Below, piece by piece: positions 1-6,511 of a stretch of 6,511 nucleotides of DNA (position 1 is its first letter; each line of letters opens with the position of its first letter). The stretch is from Prevotella sp. (GTDB taxonomy: Bacteria; Bacteroidota; Bacteroidia; Bacteroidales; Dysgonomonadaceae): assembly GCA_031263965.1 (NCBI GenBank), contig JAISES010000520.1, positions 1-6,511 of the forward strand, read 5' to 3'. The notes beneath the pieces were generated by a model. It saw nothing but the letters and a program-made list of their open reading frames with translations. It did no database searches and was not told the origin of the DNA. A program made the position numbers and the translations under genes.

Positions 1-279
1 GTAGCAGGAAGAAGTTCTCTTTCCCGCATCTTGCGCTTGCATATCGTCGCCACGAACATCACCGTAATAAACCATGCGGGAAGCATAATATGTAGTTCTT
101 GACGAACTACCCTGCAACCCGTCATACATGCCGACCAAAGCAGCCTTAGCATCGCTATAGTTGGTTATTGCCACATCTGTAGATATGGCCGTATATTGCT
201 TTGTATCCAAGTAATCAGAACACGAAGCCACTGTTATAGCCACCATGGCTATGAGAAATATTTTAAATCTATTTTTCAT
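1..279 (-). CDS. SusD-like outer-membrane nutrient-binding lipoprotein (N-terminal 93 codons, runs off the left edge)
   Basis: The reading frame opens with ATG at 279-277 and continues without a stop to position 1, so only the N-terminus is present; full SusD-like proteins are usually about 450-650 residues. The protein starts MKNRFKIFLIAMVAITVASC, a lipoprotein signal peptide with a short positive N-terminus, a hydrophobic core and a lipobox ending at Cys20. The following SDYLDTKQY matches the SDxLD-type sequence commonly found just after the lipidated Cys of SusD/RagB proteins. A later MVYYGDVRGDDM segment (about residues 70-81) also fits the SusD N-terminal region. The start lies 18 bases after the susC-like stop, so the two are surely co-transcribed. 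SusD-family proteins sit on the cell surface as a lid over the SusC barrel and bind the ligand. The ligand here is unknown because the binding regions lie outside the window. No optimally spaced Shine-Dalgarno is seen; AAGGAA lies only two bases before the ATG. Confidence 0.93.
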   Translation of the reverse strand, partial: MKNRFKIFLIAMVAITVASCSDYLDTKQYTAISTDVAITNYSDAKAALVGMYDGLQGSSSRTTYYASRMVYYGDVRGDDMQAQDAGKRTSSCY

Positions 280-297
280 CGTTCCTTATTTTCTAAA

Positions 298-3200
298 TTA
301 AAACTCTAACTCAATACCGAACGTAATAGTCTTCATAGGAGGCGTTTCAAATGTTACCTGACCATTGATTGGAGTTTCAGGGTCTAAGTACAAACCCGAT
401 TTCTTAAACGTCAACAAATTGGTCGCCGATGTGTATACACGCGCTTTGCCAAAACCAACCTTTTTCAAAACGTTTGTAGGCAAAGAATAGCCCAAAGTAA
501 CGCTTTTTAAGCGTAAATGATCGGTTGAATATAGCCAACGCGATGATGTTGTATTTACATTACCATATACGAATCGCGGCAATTTGGCATTATCGCCAGG
601 CTTTTGCCACATATCTTCTATTTTGTAATAAGACGGTAACTGGGCACGATAGTTATATGTTCCACCACTAGACTGCAACCATGTAGCATAATCATATACC
701 TGACCGCCTAAAGAGTAAGTGAAGACAAATGAAAAATCAATACCTTTGAATCGGAACGAATTTGTGATACCGCCTGTTACATCAGGAGTAACGGAACCTA
801 AATTGATTCTTTCCGCCTGTGCCCTGTCGATAGTAATTTCACGCTCATGACCTTCTTTGTTGATATAGAAGGATTCTTTACCTGTGGCAGGATCAACTCC
901 CGCATATTCGTAGGCATAAATAGAGTATAAAGGTTTTCCCTTTTCCGTAATGCTTACACCACTGATAATAGGTTCGTCTGTATTGCTGATTTTTTTCACC
1001 TCATTCTTGTTGTACGCAAGGTTAAACGAACTTGACCATGCAAAACCGGATCGTTGTATATTCTGGCTCTTGATTTCCAGCTCAAACCCCTTATTGTTGA
1101 TCAACGCAATATTAGTCCAAGCCGTTGAAAAACCGGTTGTTTGCGAAATAGGAACCTGATATAACAACTCTTTTGTATCTCTGTTATAATAATCCAAGGT
1201 CACATTAATACGATTGATGAACGAAAGGTCGAGGCCAATGTTCGTTACAGCGTTCTTTTCCCATTTTAATCCATTATTCTGAATGGTTGTCTCGTTAGAA
1301 CCTACCATGCCGTTATAATTCGCACCAAAGCTAAAAACGCCCTGATAAGCATACCATCCGTTTGGCAAATTCCCGTTAGTACCGTATGATAACCGGATCT
1401 TCGCATCGTTTACTATTTTACTAATCTCCGGCGTATAGAACGACTCACCGGAAATACGCCACGCACCTGACACGGAACCAAAGCCCCCCCAACGGCTTTC
1501 GCTCGATAAACGGGATGTTCCATCCCTGCGGAAGCTTGCGCTCAGGTAATATTTATCGGCATATGTATAGTTGATACGCCCCAAATAAGACATCATGCGG
1601 ACTTCTTGTTTTCCGGTTTCGCCATCTCTTTCAGCGGCGCTGGCAATCTCCCTGAGCGTCACATTCGGAAAATCATAACCCATCAAGTAAGCATAGCTGT
1701 AATCCGTACCCTCTGTTTCGAAAGCGACTAAAGCATCTACCTCGTGTAATTTAGCAAACGTTTTGTTGTAAGCCAGTTGAGTTTGAGTGCCAAGTGTTAC
1801 ATAGTCCGTAATATAAGTCTGGTTCAAACCATTATAATTCATTCCATCACCTGATCGACCATCCCACCACGCAATTTCTTTATCCCGTATATAATCATAA
1901 CTTAACCGTTGGCTCAGCACCAAGTTGTCCCACAAACGGTATCCTGCTTTTAATGAAGAGTTCAAGCGTAACAGATCGGCATCGTTATAATTGTAAACCA
2001 TACTGGCCAAAGCATTAGCAGTAGCACCTGCAGGAGAATTGCCGTAATTATATGAACCATCGGAATTGTAAGGGTCAAAAGCAGGACTACCGGCCAGACC
2101 GAACGCGGCCATAATAGGACTGGCGTAAGACGTACCTTCATTACTACGTAATTGTTGTGTTTTTGAAATAAGCGCACTGCCGTCCAGAGTCAATCTGTCT
2201 GACTGATGGTTTACATTTACCCTACCGGTATAACGTTTAAAGTCAGATTGTTTTGAAAGGCCTTCCTGATTGGTATAACCTAACGAAGCAAAAAATTGGG
2301 TTTTACTGTCGCCGCCTCTTACATTAAATTCATAGTTGCTGTGCGCAGCTTTTTGCAATACCAGATCTTTCCAATCTATCCAGCCGTTAGCCGGTTTGTT
2401 AGAGTACTTATTAAAAGCAGCGTTATTTAATAAGAGGTTTTCAGCAGCTTCAGCGGATGCCGACGGAGCCGTACCGTTATCTTCCAGATAATTTTGCAAA
2501 CCATGTTTCAAAATACTTCTACGGGTATCCCCATCCAGTATTTCACGCCAGTTGTTGATAGCAATATCAGAACTACCCCAGTCAGCTTTCAGACTCACAA
2601 CCGGTTTACCCGCGCTTCCTCTTTTGGTAGTAATTACAATTACTCCGTTCGCCGCACGGGATCCATACAAAGAGGCTGCCGCGGCATCCTTTATTACTGT
2701 GATATTTTCAATATCGCTCGGATTAATCATCGACAAGGGATCCGTTCCTGATTGAGCATAAGAAAACTCAGAAATATCACCTGTATAAACAGGCACACCG
2801 TCTATTACATATAAAGGATTGGTCGCTGCACTGATAGAACCCGTACCCCTGATTCTTACAGATGTATAACCACCAGGTTGTCCTGCGTTTGCAGACACCT
2901 TTACTCCAGCTATGGAGCCAGCCAATCTTGATTGTACAGTTTCGGACGGAGTATCTTTCACATCATTTGTTCCGACCGTTGAAGCAGCCCCGGTAAACGA
3001 GGATTTACGGAAATTACCGTATCCTGTAATAATTACATCATCCAATAAAGTTTCATCCGTTTCCATCACGACTTTCATTCCCTCGGCGGCCCTGGCCTCA
3101 ACAGTTACCATACCCACAAGGGAAAACACAAGGGTATTCTTTCCTTGGGGCACATTGATCGCAAACTTACCTTCCAAGTCTGTCACGACACCAACTGTAG

Positions 3201-3342
3201 TTCCTTTTACCACGACTGAAGCACTAATAACCGGCTCTCCGGCAGCGTCAACGACAGTACCGGAAACCCGAGTTGTTTGTGCAGTAATAAATCCTACACT
3301 TAATAAAAGGCAGGATAAAATAAACATTACTTTTTTCTTCAT
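298..3342 (-). CDS. SusC-like TonB-dependent outer-membrane receptor (SusC/RagA family)
   Basis: This is a complete 1014-residue protein, a normal length for the SusC/RagA family. Residues 1-21 form a Sec signal peptide (MKKK, hydrophobic core, likely cut after ITA). Residues 26-95 form a carboxypeptidase-regulatory-like beta-sandwich (SGTVVDAAGEPVISASVVVKG), typical of Bacteroidota SusC proteins. A TonB-box-like DDVIITGYG lies at 101-109. The plug domain follows (about 112-240) with the family signature SVRIRGTGSI at 161-170, then NPLYVIDGVPV and a GSRAANGVIVITTKRG end. The rest is the beta-barrel, ending in the aromatic strand TITFGIELEF that suits outer-membrane insertion. With the SusD-like partner downstream it should import an oligomer too large for porins, powered by TonB-ExbBD. 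The substrate cannot be inferred: no degradative enzyme or sensor is visible. The ATG at 3342 is chosen because it begins the signal peptide; the promoter lies about 100 bases upstream. No frameshift or missing domain is seen. Confidence 0.96.
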   Translation of the reverse strand: MKKKVMFILSCLLLSVGFITAQTTRVSGTVVDAAGEPVISASVVVKGTTVGVVTDLEGKFAINVPQGKNTLVFSLVGMVTVEARAAEGMKVVMETDETLLDDVIITGYGNFRKSSFTGAASTVGTNDVKDTPSETVQSRLAGSIAGVKVSANAGQPGGYTSVRIRGTGSISAATNPLYVIDGVPVYTGDISEFSYAQSGTDPLSMINPSDIENITVIKDAAAASLYGSRAANGVIVITTKRGSAGKPVVSLKADWGSSDIAINNWREILDGDTRRSILKHGLQNYLEDNGTAPSASAEAAENLLLNNAAFNKYSNKPANGWIDWKDLVLQKAAHSNYEFNVRGGDSKTQFFASLGYTNQEGLSKQSDFKRYTGRVNVNHQSDRLTLDGSALISKTQQLRSNEGTSYASPIMAAFGLAGSPAFDPYNSDGSYNYGNSPAGATANALASMVYNYNDADLLRLNSSLKAGYRLWDNLVLSQRLSYDYIRDKEIAWWDGRSGDGMNYNGLNQTYITDYVTLGTQTQLAYNKTFAKLHEVDALVAFETEGTDYSYAYLMGYDFPNVTLREIASAAERDGETGKQEVRMMSYLGRINYTYADKYYLSASFRRDGTSRLSSESRWGGFGSVSGAWRISGESFYTPEISKIVNDAKIRLSYGTNGNLPNGWYAYQGVFSFGANYNGMVGSNETTIQNNGLKWEKNAVTNIGLDLSFINRINVTLDYYNRDTKELLYQVPISQTTGFSTAWTNIALINNKGFELEIKSQNIQRSGFAWSSSFNLAYNKNEVKKISNTDEPIISGVSITEKGKPLYSIYAYEYAGVDPATGKESFYINKEGHEREITIDRAQAERINLGSVTPDVTGGITNSFRFKGIDFSFVFTYSLGGQVYDYATWLQSSGGTYNYRAQLPSYYKIEDMWQKPGDNAKLPRFVYGNVNTTSSRWLYSTDHLRLKSVTLGYSLPTNVLKKVGFGKARVYTSATNLLTFKKSGLYLDPETPINGQVTFETPPMKTITFGIELEF

Positions 3343-3381
3343 ACAAACACTACTTTTATTAGTTTAAAAATAACCCGATGC

Positions 3382-3397
3382 AACACTTTAACACTTT
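3382..3397. repeat. Perfect 8-base tandem repeat in the susC leader (AACACTTT x2)
   Basis: AACACTTT occurs twice back to back (AAAGTGTT twice on the coding strand) about 40-55 bases before the susC-like start and within the predicted untranslated leader. The overlapping string TTTAACACTT recurs at 3652-3661, and TTTTTAACAC occurs at 3650-3659 and 3708-3717 in the same gap. It could be a protein or RNA regulator site, or simple low-complexity sequence. Its role is unknown. Confidence 0.6.
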
Positions 3398-3441
3398 GCT
3401 TCTAATTCATACATTTTAGCATCAGTTTGTTATTCACAGTA

Positions 3442-3472
3442 CAAATTTAGACATTTTTCACGAAAAAACAAA
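3442..3472 (-). promoter_or_regulatory. Bacteroidota-type promoter for the susC/susD-like operon
   Basis: Read on the minus strand, TTTG (3472-3469) is followed by exactly 19 bases and then TAAATTTG (3449-3442). This fits the Bacteroides primary-sigma consensus of a -33 TTTG and a -7 TAnnTTTG separated by about 19-21 bases. Transcription would begin near 3436-3438, giving a leader of roughly 95 bases before the susC-like ATG. It is the only full match to the pattern that I found in this gap, and it implies that the operon is transcribed independently of feoAB. The consensus is established; the start site is inferred. Confidence 0.75.
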
Positions 3473-3590
3473 CTTTCAATTAATTTATACAAAATCAGAC
3501 ATTTTGAAAGGTAGAGCCAACGAATAGAGAGTTAATCGGTTGTATGAAATGAATATTTCTGTTAAATACAAGGTATTGTATAACATTTAT

Positions 3591-3606
3591 ATATAAAAAG
3601 GGAACA
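3591..3606. repeat. Short motif ATATAAAAAGGGAACA, first copy (downstream of feoAB)
   Basis: This 16-base string recurs with a single extra A at 6315-6331, in the same orientation, on the other side of feoAB. The upstream copy spans the proposed end of the insertion sequence. The two copies may be a chance match in AT-rich DNA, an old insertion-sequence end, or a shared 3'-end or regulatory element. Confidence 0.55.
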
Positions 3607-3725
3607 AATGGTCTGTATAATTAAGGTTAAAATTTAATACAGAGCATCATTTTTAACACTTAGAAGCATTATTATAAGCAGAAATACAAAATGACGGCAT
3701 TATTCTGTTTTTAACACGCAGATAT

Positions 3726-3746
3726 TATAATATTAGAAATATTATA
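3726..3746 (-). other. A/T-only hairpin just after feoAB, possible weak transcript end
   Basis: A 9-base perfect stem (TATAATATT / AATATTATA) with a 3-base loop lies about 28-48 bases after the feoAB stop. It has no G-C pairs and no T-run follows it in the feoAB direction, so it is a poor intrinsic terminator. It may still mark the transcript 3' end. The inverted repeat is directly visible; its role is inferred. Confidence 0.3.
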
Positions 3747-3773
3747 TAAAAATAACAAATAAGAAGACAAAAT

Positions 3774-6245
3774 CTACAGCATATTTCCAATCTGATATAC
3801 CATAAAGGAAACTATCCACGCCAACGAAGTAGTATAAATCACACTAAAAATACCCCACTTCCACGAACCGGACTCTTCTTTTATAGCAGCTATCGTGGCG
3901 ACACATGGAAAGTAAATCAGCACAAAAAGTAACAAACTGACAATCACCAAAGGAGTAAAAGCAGGGGTGCCATCGGCTTTAGTCTCACTCAGCAGCCGCG
4001 CTTCCAATGTTTCCTGATTATCGGAGTTTCCTGTATATAAAACCCCCAGGGTACTCACTACAACCTCTTTTGCCGCCAGCCCCGAAAGCAGGCTCACACT
4101 GATTTTCCAATCGAATCCTAAAGGACTCATAACAGGCTCTATCGTTTTACCTACACGTCCGATATACGAATTTTCCTGATGGGCTATATTCCGCTGATCT
4201 TCAATCTCCTCTATCTGTTCGTCTTTTTGGCTTTCATCTATGTTCCGGTTTTCATACCGGAGCTCTACACTGGCGACCTTAGCGTCAAACAATGCTTCGC
4301 GCTCTTTGTCCTGAGGGAAATAACCTAAAAACCAGATAATAACAGATGCAAAGAGAATTACCCCTCCCATTTTTTTTAAATATTGTTGCGACTTGTCCCA
4401 CATATGTATCGTCACCGCTTTTAATGTAGGCATACGGTACGGCGGCAACTCCATTACAAAGGGAGTATCCTCTTTCGGGAACAAGAATCTCTTAAATAAT
4501 CTGGCTGATATAACGGCCAACAATATACCCGTAAAATATAATCCGAACAATACAAGACTGGCATATGATTTAAAGAAAACCCCTACAAACAATAAATAGA
4601 CCGGTAAACGGGCGCTGCAAGACATGAAAGGATTGACAAGCATTGTAACCATCCTGCTATTGCGGCTTTCGATCGTACGGGTGGCCAGGATAGCGGGCAC
4701 ATTACAGCCAAAGCCCATCACTAAGGGTATAAAAGATTTTCCATGCAAGCCCATCTTGTGCATAACTTTATCCATTATAAAAGCAGCCCGGGCCATATAG
4801 CCGGAATCTTCCATAAAAGATATAAATGCATATAATATCAATATATTGGGTAAAAATACAATAACGCCTCCTACCCCGCCGATTATACCATCTACAACCA
4901 GATCCTTAAGCATTCCGCCGGGCATAATACCACGCACCAGGTTGCCAATGTATGCCACACCCGATTCGATCCACTCCATCGGATAACCTCCCAGCCGGAA
5001 TGTACACTCGAACATAACCCACATAAAAAAGAAAACCAGAGGGAATCCTATATATTTATTCGTAACGATAGCATCTATAATGCGGGTAGTATCAGACTCG
5101 TTCGTTTTTTCTTTTAATGTTTGCTTCAATCCTCCGGCAACAAACCCATAACGGGCATTTGTCAGCACAGACTCGGTATCCTCGTTCAAGGTTTCCTCTA
5201 TATTCTTTACCTCCGAATCTCTTAAAACAAGTAAATCCTTTTCATCAGATAGAGTGGAAACGTATTTTTCTATGTCCCTGTCCTTTTCTATTAATTTAAC
5301 CGCAATATAACGCCGGGGAAACAACAGTGTACAAATGGTTTGCTTTTCCAGCATAATTTTCAATTTACTTATGGCATTCTCTACTGTATTGCCATAGTAC
5401 ACATGCACCCGCTTCACAACAGGCTCTTTATCTTCATAGACACGAATTACCGCATCAAACAAATCATTGATACCAACGCCGGATTTGGCAACAGTCGGCA
5501 CCATAGGTATTCCTATCATTTGCGATAAACCCTGATAATCGAACTCACTGCCCGCATCCTGCAACTCATCGTACATATTGAGTGCGATAACCACAGGGGC
5601 TTCCATGTCTATCAGTTCGGTGGTTAAGTACAGATTTCGCTCAAGATTAGATGCCGCTACTATATTTATTATAACATCCGGCCTATCTTCAACAATATAC
5701 TTCCTTACATATAATTCTTCCGGGGTATAAGCCGATAAAGAGTATGTACCCGGCAAATCTACTATCCGGAACACATATCCTCCGTGTTTAAATTTCCCTT
5801 CTTTAGAATCGACGGTCACCCCCCCGTAGTTTCCTACATGCTCATGCGCCCCCGATGCAATATTAAACAAGGATGTTTTTCCTGCATTAGGATTTCCCAC
5901 TAATGCAACTTTAATAATCTTTTTATCTTCTATAGGCCTGTTTACCGGTTGATGAATTTCCTCATATATAATTTCGGAATCGAAAGCAGATTTTTCTAAA
6001 TTATGCCCCGCCTCTTTATTGTCGGGATAAACGACTTCTATAAGGGCCGCCTCGCTACGACGAAGAGACACCTCATAATCCATAATTTTATATTTAATCG
6101 GATCTTTAAGGGGAGCATTCAGAATAACCTTAATCGTTTTTCCCTTAATGAAGCCCATTTCAAGAATGCGCTTACGAAAAGCTCCACTACCTTTAACTCG
6201 TACAATAACACCTTTTTCCCCGGTCTTGAGATCAGATAAAAGCAT
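3774..6245 (-). CDS. feoB: FeoAB: ferrous iron transporter with FeoA fused to FeoB
   Basis: A complete 823-residue inner-membrane Fe2+ transporter. Residues 1-72 form a FeoA-type SH3-like domain (RILEMGFIKG, then LRRSEAALIEV); a charged linker (about 74-109) leads into the FeoB G domain. G motifs are intact: GNPNAGKTS (117-125), switch Thr144, DLPG (163-166) and NMYD (223-226), with TVAKSG at 251-256 as the probable G5. A helical region (about 270-390) precedes the membrane part, which starts near 398. Membrane hallmarks include MEDSGYMARAAFIMD (478-492), GCNVPAILATRTIES (513-527) with Cys514, SCSARLPVY with Cys543, and FPCVATIAAIKEE with Cys781, the conserved FeoB cysteine positions. About eight membrane segments are expected. 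A charged segment of roughly 50 residues (643-692) sits in the second half. FeoA-FeoB fusions are the usual form in Bacteroidales. The ATG at 6245 is right because it begins the FeoA domain. No feoC is present. An insertion sequence ends about 80 bases upstream. Confidence 0.97.
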   Translation of the reverse strand: MLLSDLKTGEKGVIVRVKGSGAFRKRILEMGFIKGKTIKVILNAPLKDPIKYKIMDYEVSLRRSEAALIEVVYPDNKEAGHNLEKSAFDSEIIYEEIHQPVNRPIEDKKIIKVALVGNPNAGKTSLFNIASGAHEHVGNYGGVTVDSKEGKFKHGGYVFRIVDLPGTYSLSAYTPEELYVRKYIVEDRPDVIINIVAASNLERNLYLTTELIDMEAPVVIALNMYDELQDAGSEFDYQGLSQMIGIPMVPTVAKSGVGINDLFDAVIRVYEDKEPVVKRVHVYYGNTVENAISKLKIMLEKQTICTLLFPRRYIAVKLIEKDRDIEKYVSTLSDEKDLLVLRDSEVKNIEETLNEDTESVLTNARYGFVAGGLKQTLKEKTNESDTTRIIDAIVTNKYIGFPLVFFFMWVMFECTFRLGGYPMEWIESGVAYIGNLVRGIMPGGMLKDLVVDGIIGGVGGVIVFLPNILILYAFISFMEDSGYMARAAFIMDKVMHKMGLHGKSFIPLVMGFGCNVPAILATRTIESRNSRMVTMLVNPFMSCSARLPVYLLFVGVFFKSYASLVLFGLYFTGILLAVISARLFKRFLFPKEDTPFVMELPPYRMPTLKAVTIHMWDKSQQYLKKMGGVILFASVIIWFLGYFPQDKEREALFDAKVASVELRYENRNIDESQKDEQIEEIEDQRNIAHQENSYIGRVGKTIEPVMSPLGFDWKISVSLLSGLAAKEVVVSTLGVLYTGNSDNQETLEARLLSETKADGTPAFTPLVIVSLLLFVLIYFPCVATIAAIKEESGSWKWGIFSVIYTTSLAWIVSFMVYQIGNML

Positions 6246-6268
6246 ACTTAATTTATATTACTGGAGTA

Positions 6269-6299
6269 CAAAGATGCGTATTTTTTATTAGAAAACAAC
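6269..6299 (-). promoter_or_regulatory. Possible weak promoter for feoAB
   Basis: On the minus strand, GTTG (6299-6296), 19 bases and CATCTTTG (6276-6269) resemble the Bacteroidota TTTG / TAnnTTTG promoter, with one mismatch in each element. The leader would be only about 17-20 bases, A/T-rich and without a Shine-Dalgarno. It is the best candidate in the 113-base gap between the transposase stop and the feoAB start, but it is far weaker than the susC promoter. Transcription entering from the insertion sequence is an alternative. Confidence 0.35.
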
Positions 6300-6314
6300 C
6301 TTTATTTAGAATGA

Positions 6315-6331
6315 ATATAAAAAAGGGAACA
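6315..6331. repeat. Short motif ATATAAAAAAGGGAACA, second copy (upstream of feoAB)
   Basis: This matches the string at 3591-3606 except for one additional A in the A-run. It straddles the point (about 6325) where I place the end of the insertion sequence, so part of it may be host DNA and part element DNA. Confidence 0.55.
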
Positions 6332-6346
6332 GGCGAAGAAACTGTT
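6319..6346 (-). terminator. Weak terminator-like hairpin after the transposase gene
   Basis: Read on the minus strand, AACAG (6346-6342), a 9-base loop and CTGTT (6332-6328) can form a 5-base stem, followed by CCC and then six T (6324-6319). The layout suits an intrinsic terminator just after the transposase stop, which would limit read-through into feoAB, but the stem is short. The same bases may simply be the terminal inverted repeat of the element. Confidence 0.3.
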
Positions 6347-6511
6347 AGGAAATTCTAATTAAATTCTATTAAGCAAAATTCTGATCATAGCCAATTGTGT
6401 CATCGCCTGGCTGGTATCAGTTAACCTTTCATAGTCTCTGGAACTTCTTCTGGAATAAGATATCCAAGCCAGGGTTCTTTCGACAATCCATCTTTTTGGT
6501 AGAACTTTGAA
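6325..6511 (-). mobile_element. IS5-family-type insertion sequence, partial (one end near 6325, rest beyond the right edge)
   Basis: The transposase C-terminus at 6359-6511 shows that an insertion sequence enters the window from the right. The end is placed at about 6325, where the sequence changes from an A/T-only stretch to GGGAACAGGCGAAGAAACTG, 34 bases beyond the transposase stop, a distance usual for the family. The exact boundary and any target duplication cannot be confirmed because the other end is not in the window. Confidence 0.6.
6359..6511 (-). CDS. IS5-family-type DDE transposase, C-terminal 50 residues (runs off the right edge)
   Basis: An open frame enters from the right edge and ends with TAA at 6361-6359. 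Its residues 5-16 read [12 protein letters not shown], followed by a basic [10 protein letters not shown] segment and a terminal [15 protein letters not shown] helix. This matches the C-terminus of IS5-family transposases (consensus of the kind RWVVERTFAWL...RRLAKDYE). The Glu in VERT is the third catalytic acid of the DDE triad, and the Arg four residues before it fits the R-x3-E signature. The two Asp residues and the start lie outside the window, so intactness is unknown; the visible part has no frameshift or stop. The gene points towards feoAB on the same strand. The subgroup (IS427/IS1031-like) is a guess. Confidence 0.85.
   Translation of the reverse strand, partial: FKVLPKRWIVERTLAWISYSRRSSRDYERLTDTSQAMTQLAMIRILLNRI

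Larger units (their letters stand above)
3343..3773. other. 431-base AT-rich intergenic region between feoAB and the susC-like gene
   Basis: This gap separates the feoAB stop from the susC-like start, both on the minus strand. I find no reading frame of credible length on either strand and no tRNA or other recognisable RNA gene. It contains the susC promoter (3442-3472), a roughly 95-base leader with a tandem AACACTTT repeat (3382-3397), a short palindrome ATACAA-GGTA-TTGTAT (3566-3581), the motif ATATAAAAAGGGAACA (3591-3606) that nearly recurs upstream of feoAB, and an A/T-only hairpin near the feoAB 3' end (3726-3746). About 110 bases between 3473 and 3590 hold little beyond the 3566-3581 palindrome. 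No strong GC-rich terminator with a T-run follows feoAB. Confidence 0.85.

Noticed and set aside
741..748. TACCTTTG on the plus strand, matching the Bacteroidota -7 element, as a possible antisense RNA promoter inside susC
   Set aside because: No TTTG lies 19-21 bases upstream, so the promoter is incomplete, and a single 8-base match inside a coding region is expected by chance.
950..2755. Several 60-85 codon frames opposite or overlapping the susC-like gene
   Set aside because: They overlap the well-supported coding frame, show no recognisable domain and look like shadow frames, including the same-strand frame at 1962-2177.
2912..3367. 151-codon open frame on the plus strand opposite the susC start
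   Set aside because: It lies entirely opposite the signal peptide, beta-sandwich and plug of a clear SusC-like gene. Its Thr/Val/Pro/Ser-rich composition is what the antisense of that coding sequence would give, and there is no promoter or ribosome site of note ahead of it.
3566..3581. Palindrome ATACAA-GGTA-TTGTAT as a terminator or operator
   Set aside because: The stem is six bases and mostly A/T with no following T-run. It is about 190 bases from the feoAB stop and upstream of the susC promoter, so nothing ties it to a function.
3343..3773. CRISPR array, tRNA, riboswitch or small gene in the long intergenic gap
   Set aside because: No regularly spaced repeats, no cloverleaf-like sequence, no conserved riboswitch core that I recognise, and no open frame longer than about a dozen codons with a convincing start.
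4393..6239. Short plus-strand frames opposite feoAB
   Set aside because: All lie within the intact FeoAB coding sequence and encode no recognisable protein.

Overview
The window looks like chromosomal DNA from a member of the Bacteroidales (Bacteroidota; Bacteroides/Parabacteroides/Dysgonomonas-like). Three things support this: a SusC-like TonB-dependent receptor followed directly by a SusD-like lipoprotein, a single-chain FeoA-FeoB fusion, and a Bacteroidota-type promoter (TTTG, 19 bases, TAnnTTTG) ahead of the SusC gene. The DNA is AT-rich, especially between genes. I cannot name a genus or species from the sequence alone.

Every gene I can support lies on the minus strand, so the biological order runs from right to left. 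At the right edge (6359-6511) is the 3' end of an IS5-family-type transposase, part of an insertion sequence whose end I place near 6325. About 80 bases further on starts feoAB (6245-3774), a complete 823-residue ferrous iron transporter. A 431-base AT-rich gap (3343-3773) follows; it holds a good promoter and a short tandem repeat but no gene. The susC-like gene (3342-298) is complete at 1014 residues. Eighteen bases after it starts a susD-like gene (279 to beyond position 1), of which only the first 93 codons are visible.

Functionally there are two independent nutrient-uptake units. FeoAB moves Fe2+ across the inner membrane. The SusC/SusD pair captures an unidentified nutrient, probably a glycan or peptide, at the outer membrane and is almost certainly one transcription unit. 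No sigma/anti-sigma pair, hybrid two-component sensor or glycoside hydrolase is visible, so the substrate and regulator of the SusCD pair cannot be assigned. The remaining ORFs, all on the plus strand apart from one short minus-strand frame, are shadows of the large genes.

I do not see a new biological system here. The points most worth a second look are the insertion sequence next to feoAB, a near-identical 16/17-base motif on both sides of feoAB, a charged insert in the FeoB membrane domain, and the tandem AACACTTT repeat in the susC leader.
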